Below, piece after piece: positions 62,559-64,000 of a stretch of 64,000 nt of DNA. The notes under the pieces are model-generated. The model was not told the DNA's origin, did no database searches, and saw only the letters and a program-made list of their open reading frames with translations. Location of the stretch: contig JAISIR010000020.1 in the NCBI GenBank assembly GCA_031261985.1, positions 124,001 through 188,000 on the forward strand, given 5' to 3'. Origin of the DNA: Clostridiales bacterium. GTDB lineage: Bacteria; Bacillota; Clostridia; Monoglobales; WRBX01. Position 1 is the stretch's first letter. Every line of letters starts with the position of its first letter. Both the position numbers and the translations under genes were made by a program.

Positions 62559-62852
62559 ATGAATGTAAATGGGTTAATGATTGTTGTATTTATCGCTATA
62601 TTTTGGGGCGGTATAATTATTGGGTACATATTCGGCTGGGCGGTGGATAAAAACCGTCAGCAGACCCAGCTAGACGACGAGCTTGAGTTTGAGCAGAACA
62701 ATCCTTACAAGGGGCGGGCTAGTTTTAAGACTCCTTTAAAGAATTATCGTAATTACCAAAGTGCAGAAGATTATGCAGGATACAACCCTAGCTATGACGA
62801 GTATAAGAGTATAAGCGGCAGGTATGCACCTGTTATGCCAAAGGCGGAGTAG
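62559..62852 (+). CDS. Small phage membrane protein
   Basis: 97 aa: one N-terminal transmembrane segment (VNGLMIVVFIAIFWGGIIIGYIFG) and a hydrophilic Tyr/Asn-rich tail. It begins right after the terminase stop, in the same operon. Not recognised. Confidence 0.7.
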   Translation: MNVNGLMIVVFIAIFWGGIIIGYIFGWAVDKNRQQTQLDDELEFEQNNPYKGRASFKTPLKNYRNYQSAEDYAGYNPSYDEYKSISGRYAPVMPKAE

Positions 62853-62855
62853 CAA

Positions 62856-63323
62856 ATGGCTAAGTATGAGGAGTTAAATATAGCGAACAAGTTAAAGGCG
62901 ATAGCTGGGTGGGCGAAAAATGGTGCGTCTAAGGCGGATATTGCACAGAAGCTAGGGGTTAGCGTGAGGCAAGTTACGATGTGGGAGAAGAGTCATGATG
63001 ATTTTGCGATGGCGTTAAGGAATAATAGCGAGGTTGCAGATGGCGAGTTATTAGCGACAGCGTTTGATTGTGCGACGGGGTATTATGTTGAAGAGGAAGA
63101 TGCAATTAAAGTTAAAAGTTATGAGGAAGTAGCAGGTAAAGCCATGGCGGTGGAGAAGGTAAAAAAGGTTAAGGTTAAAAAATATATCCCGCCTAATAAT
63201 ACAATGGCGATGTTTATGCTAAAAAGTAGGTTTAGCGAGTATGGCGAGGATAAATCTGCCAAGGTTGATAAAGTAATAATAAAATCGGAATTTGATGATG
63301 AGTTGGAAGAGTTGTCTAAGTAA
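62856..63323 (+). CDS. Small-terminase-like helix-turn-helix protein
   Basis: 155 aa. An N-terminal HTH (AIAGWAKNGASKADIAQKLGVSVRQVTMWEKSHDDF) and a C-terminal part (KVKVKKYIPPNNTMAMFMLKSRF) typical of the DNA-binding small terminase-type proteins of Firmicutes phages. Four nt separate it from the preceding gene. Lying after the large terminase is the reverse of the common small-large order. Confidence 0.75.
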   Translation: MAKYEELNIANKLKAIAGWAKNGASKADIAQKLGVSVRQVTMWEKSHDDFAMALRNNSEVADGELLATAFDCATGYYVEEEDAIKVKSYEEVAGKAMAVEKVKKVKVKKYIPPNNTMAMFMLKSRFSEYGEDKSAKVDKVIIKSEFDDELEELSK

Positions 63324-63365
63324 AAAATTTAAACATATAAAACTACAAAAGGAGGAAAAAGTAAA

Positions 63366-64000
63366 ATGAGGGATATTGATAACAGGCGAAGAGAGCAAGT
63401 GATGTCGACAGCTGAGCGTGAGTTGGCAGAGAGAATTTTGGGGTATTATAAATCGTCGTGGGAAGATAAAGAGCGGCGCGGGCTGTTTGATTTATGGGAG
63501 AAAGTGGAGAGCTATTGGGAGGGGAACCCTAGGCCTGCACGCAGCGAGAATGACCCTAACAGCAATGTCAATTTTATTCATGCCGGGGTAGAGGGGCAGG
63601 TGGCGTTATTAGTAGAGCAGCCTATAAAAATTAATGTTAAGCCGGTAACACCGTCTGAGGTTAGTTATGCCGGGCAGGTTAAGATTATGCTAGACTGGAT
63701 TAAGGATAAGAATAAAATGCGCAGGAAGATTGATATGCACGAGCGCAGGCGCGAGAAGTTTGGGACGGGGATATTTAGAGTGTTATACGACCCCGATGCG
63801 ATAGAGGGGTTTGGGCTGCCCATTATTGATACCTGTAACCCTGCATACGTTTTTTGCGACCCTGGAGTAAGTGATATTTATAAAATTCAACAGGGTGAAT
63901 TTATAATAGAAACATTGCAAAAGCCTATATCGTTTGCGCGTGAGCAATTTGGTGATGAAAAGGCGGGTTTAATTGTATCGGGCTATGACCCTTTAGATAA
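63366..64000 (+). CDS. Phage portal-like protein (N-terminal part; cut by window edge)
   Basis: At least 211 aa, frame open to the end of the window. It starts MRDIDNRRREQVMSTAERE after a strong GGAGG. Segments such as NVNFIHAGVEGQVALLVEQP, FGTGIFRVLYDP and CNPAYVFCDPG suit a portal protein, through which DNA enters the capsid. The position after the terminase genes fits. The assignment is from order and style, not from a diagnostic motif. Confidence 0.65.
   Translation, partial: MRDIDNRRREQVMSTAERELAERILGYYKSSWEDKERRGLFDLWEKVESYWEGNPRPARSENDPNSNVNFIHAGVEGQVALLVEQPIKINVKPVTPSEVSYAGQVKIMLDWIKDKNKMRRKIDMHERRREKFGTGIFRVLYDPDAIEGFGLPIIDTCNPAYVFCDPGVSDIYKIQQGEFIIETLQKPISFAREQFGDEKAGLIVSGYDPLD

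Overview
This window looks like a chromosomal segment of a low-GC, probably spore-forming member of the Firmicutes (Clostridia-like). The evidence is the low GC, strong AGGAG-type ribosome binding sites, and genes such as Veg, a DUF3794/LysM spore-coat-type protein, a SpoVB-like flippase, the short ProRS without an insertion domain, and a copper-amine-oxidase-like lipoprotein. No species can be named from the sequence.

Left half (1-31.5 kb): one enormous minus-strand gene cluster. Reading with transcription, from a TTGACA-N17-TATAAT promoter at 31446-31474, it encodes a tandem AAA+ protein (CbbX/SpoVK type), two paralogous von Willebrand A (vWA) proteins with intact MIDAS motifs, and then at least thirteen large proteins. 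I label these J13 to J1, from right to left. Each starts with a J-domain carrying a clear HPD motif, followed by a long, divergent, mostly helical body. Gaps between genes are mostly 12-40 nt. The last gene, J1, runs off the left edge, so the array is longer than what is seen. The J-proteins fall into interleaved subfamilies, share a YFLKDY-type motif near residue 385-390, and nearly all end in a Pro-rich tail finishing in Arg. Shortened members keep both the J-domain and the C-terminal Arg. I think this J-domain/vWA/AAA+ array is the undescribed system in this window. A plausible model is an ATP-driven remodelling machine (AAA+ plus vWA adaptor) with an expanded set of Hsp70-recruiting client or effector proteins that carry a C-terminal tag. 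The biological role is unknown. A second, single-module CbbX-like AAA+ gene (59653-60507) lies 28 kb away behind a similar promoter.

Middle (31.5-48.8 kb): mostly housekeeping genes. They include tRNA-Thr, a signal-peptidase-fold protein that lacks both catalytic residues, an M14 peptidase with PG-binding and LysM domains, a small 56-aa protein, a SpoVB-like flippase, PspC, DUF2007, pfkA, a lipoprotein, mntP, an SLH protein, smpB with an N-terminally short RNase R, Veg, a DUF3794-LysM protein, rsmI, a U32 peptidase and a degenerate tyrosine recombinase.

48.8-52 kb: an accessory pocket at tRNA genes (Arg, Pro), with a pseudogene of a four-helix-bundle protein and a DUF262 + HEPN gene pair that looks like a defence or toxin module.

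52-60.5 kb: proS, an unknown 1003-aa/120-aa gene pair, an ECF S-component fused to DUF1893, DUF3343 plus a cysteine desulfurase, and the second AAA+ gene. 60.9-64 kb: the edge of a prophage or phage-like element (XRE regulator, large terminase, small membrane protein, small-terminase-like HTH protein, start of a portal-like protein).

Intergenic regions hold at least three dispersed repeat families: about 100-bp MITE-like elements with 30-bp terminal inverted repeats, a string of eight variable hairpins beside tRNA-Thr, and an AAATTCGAGC-type palindrome.
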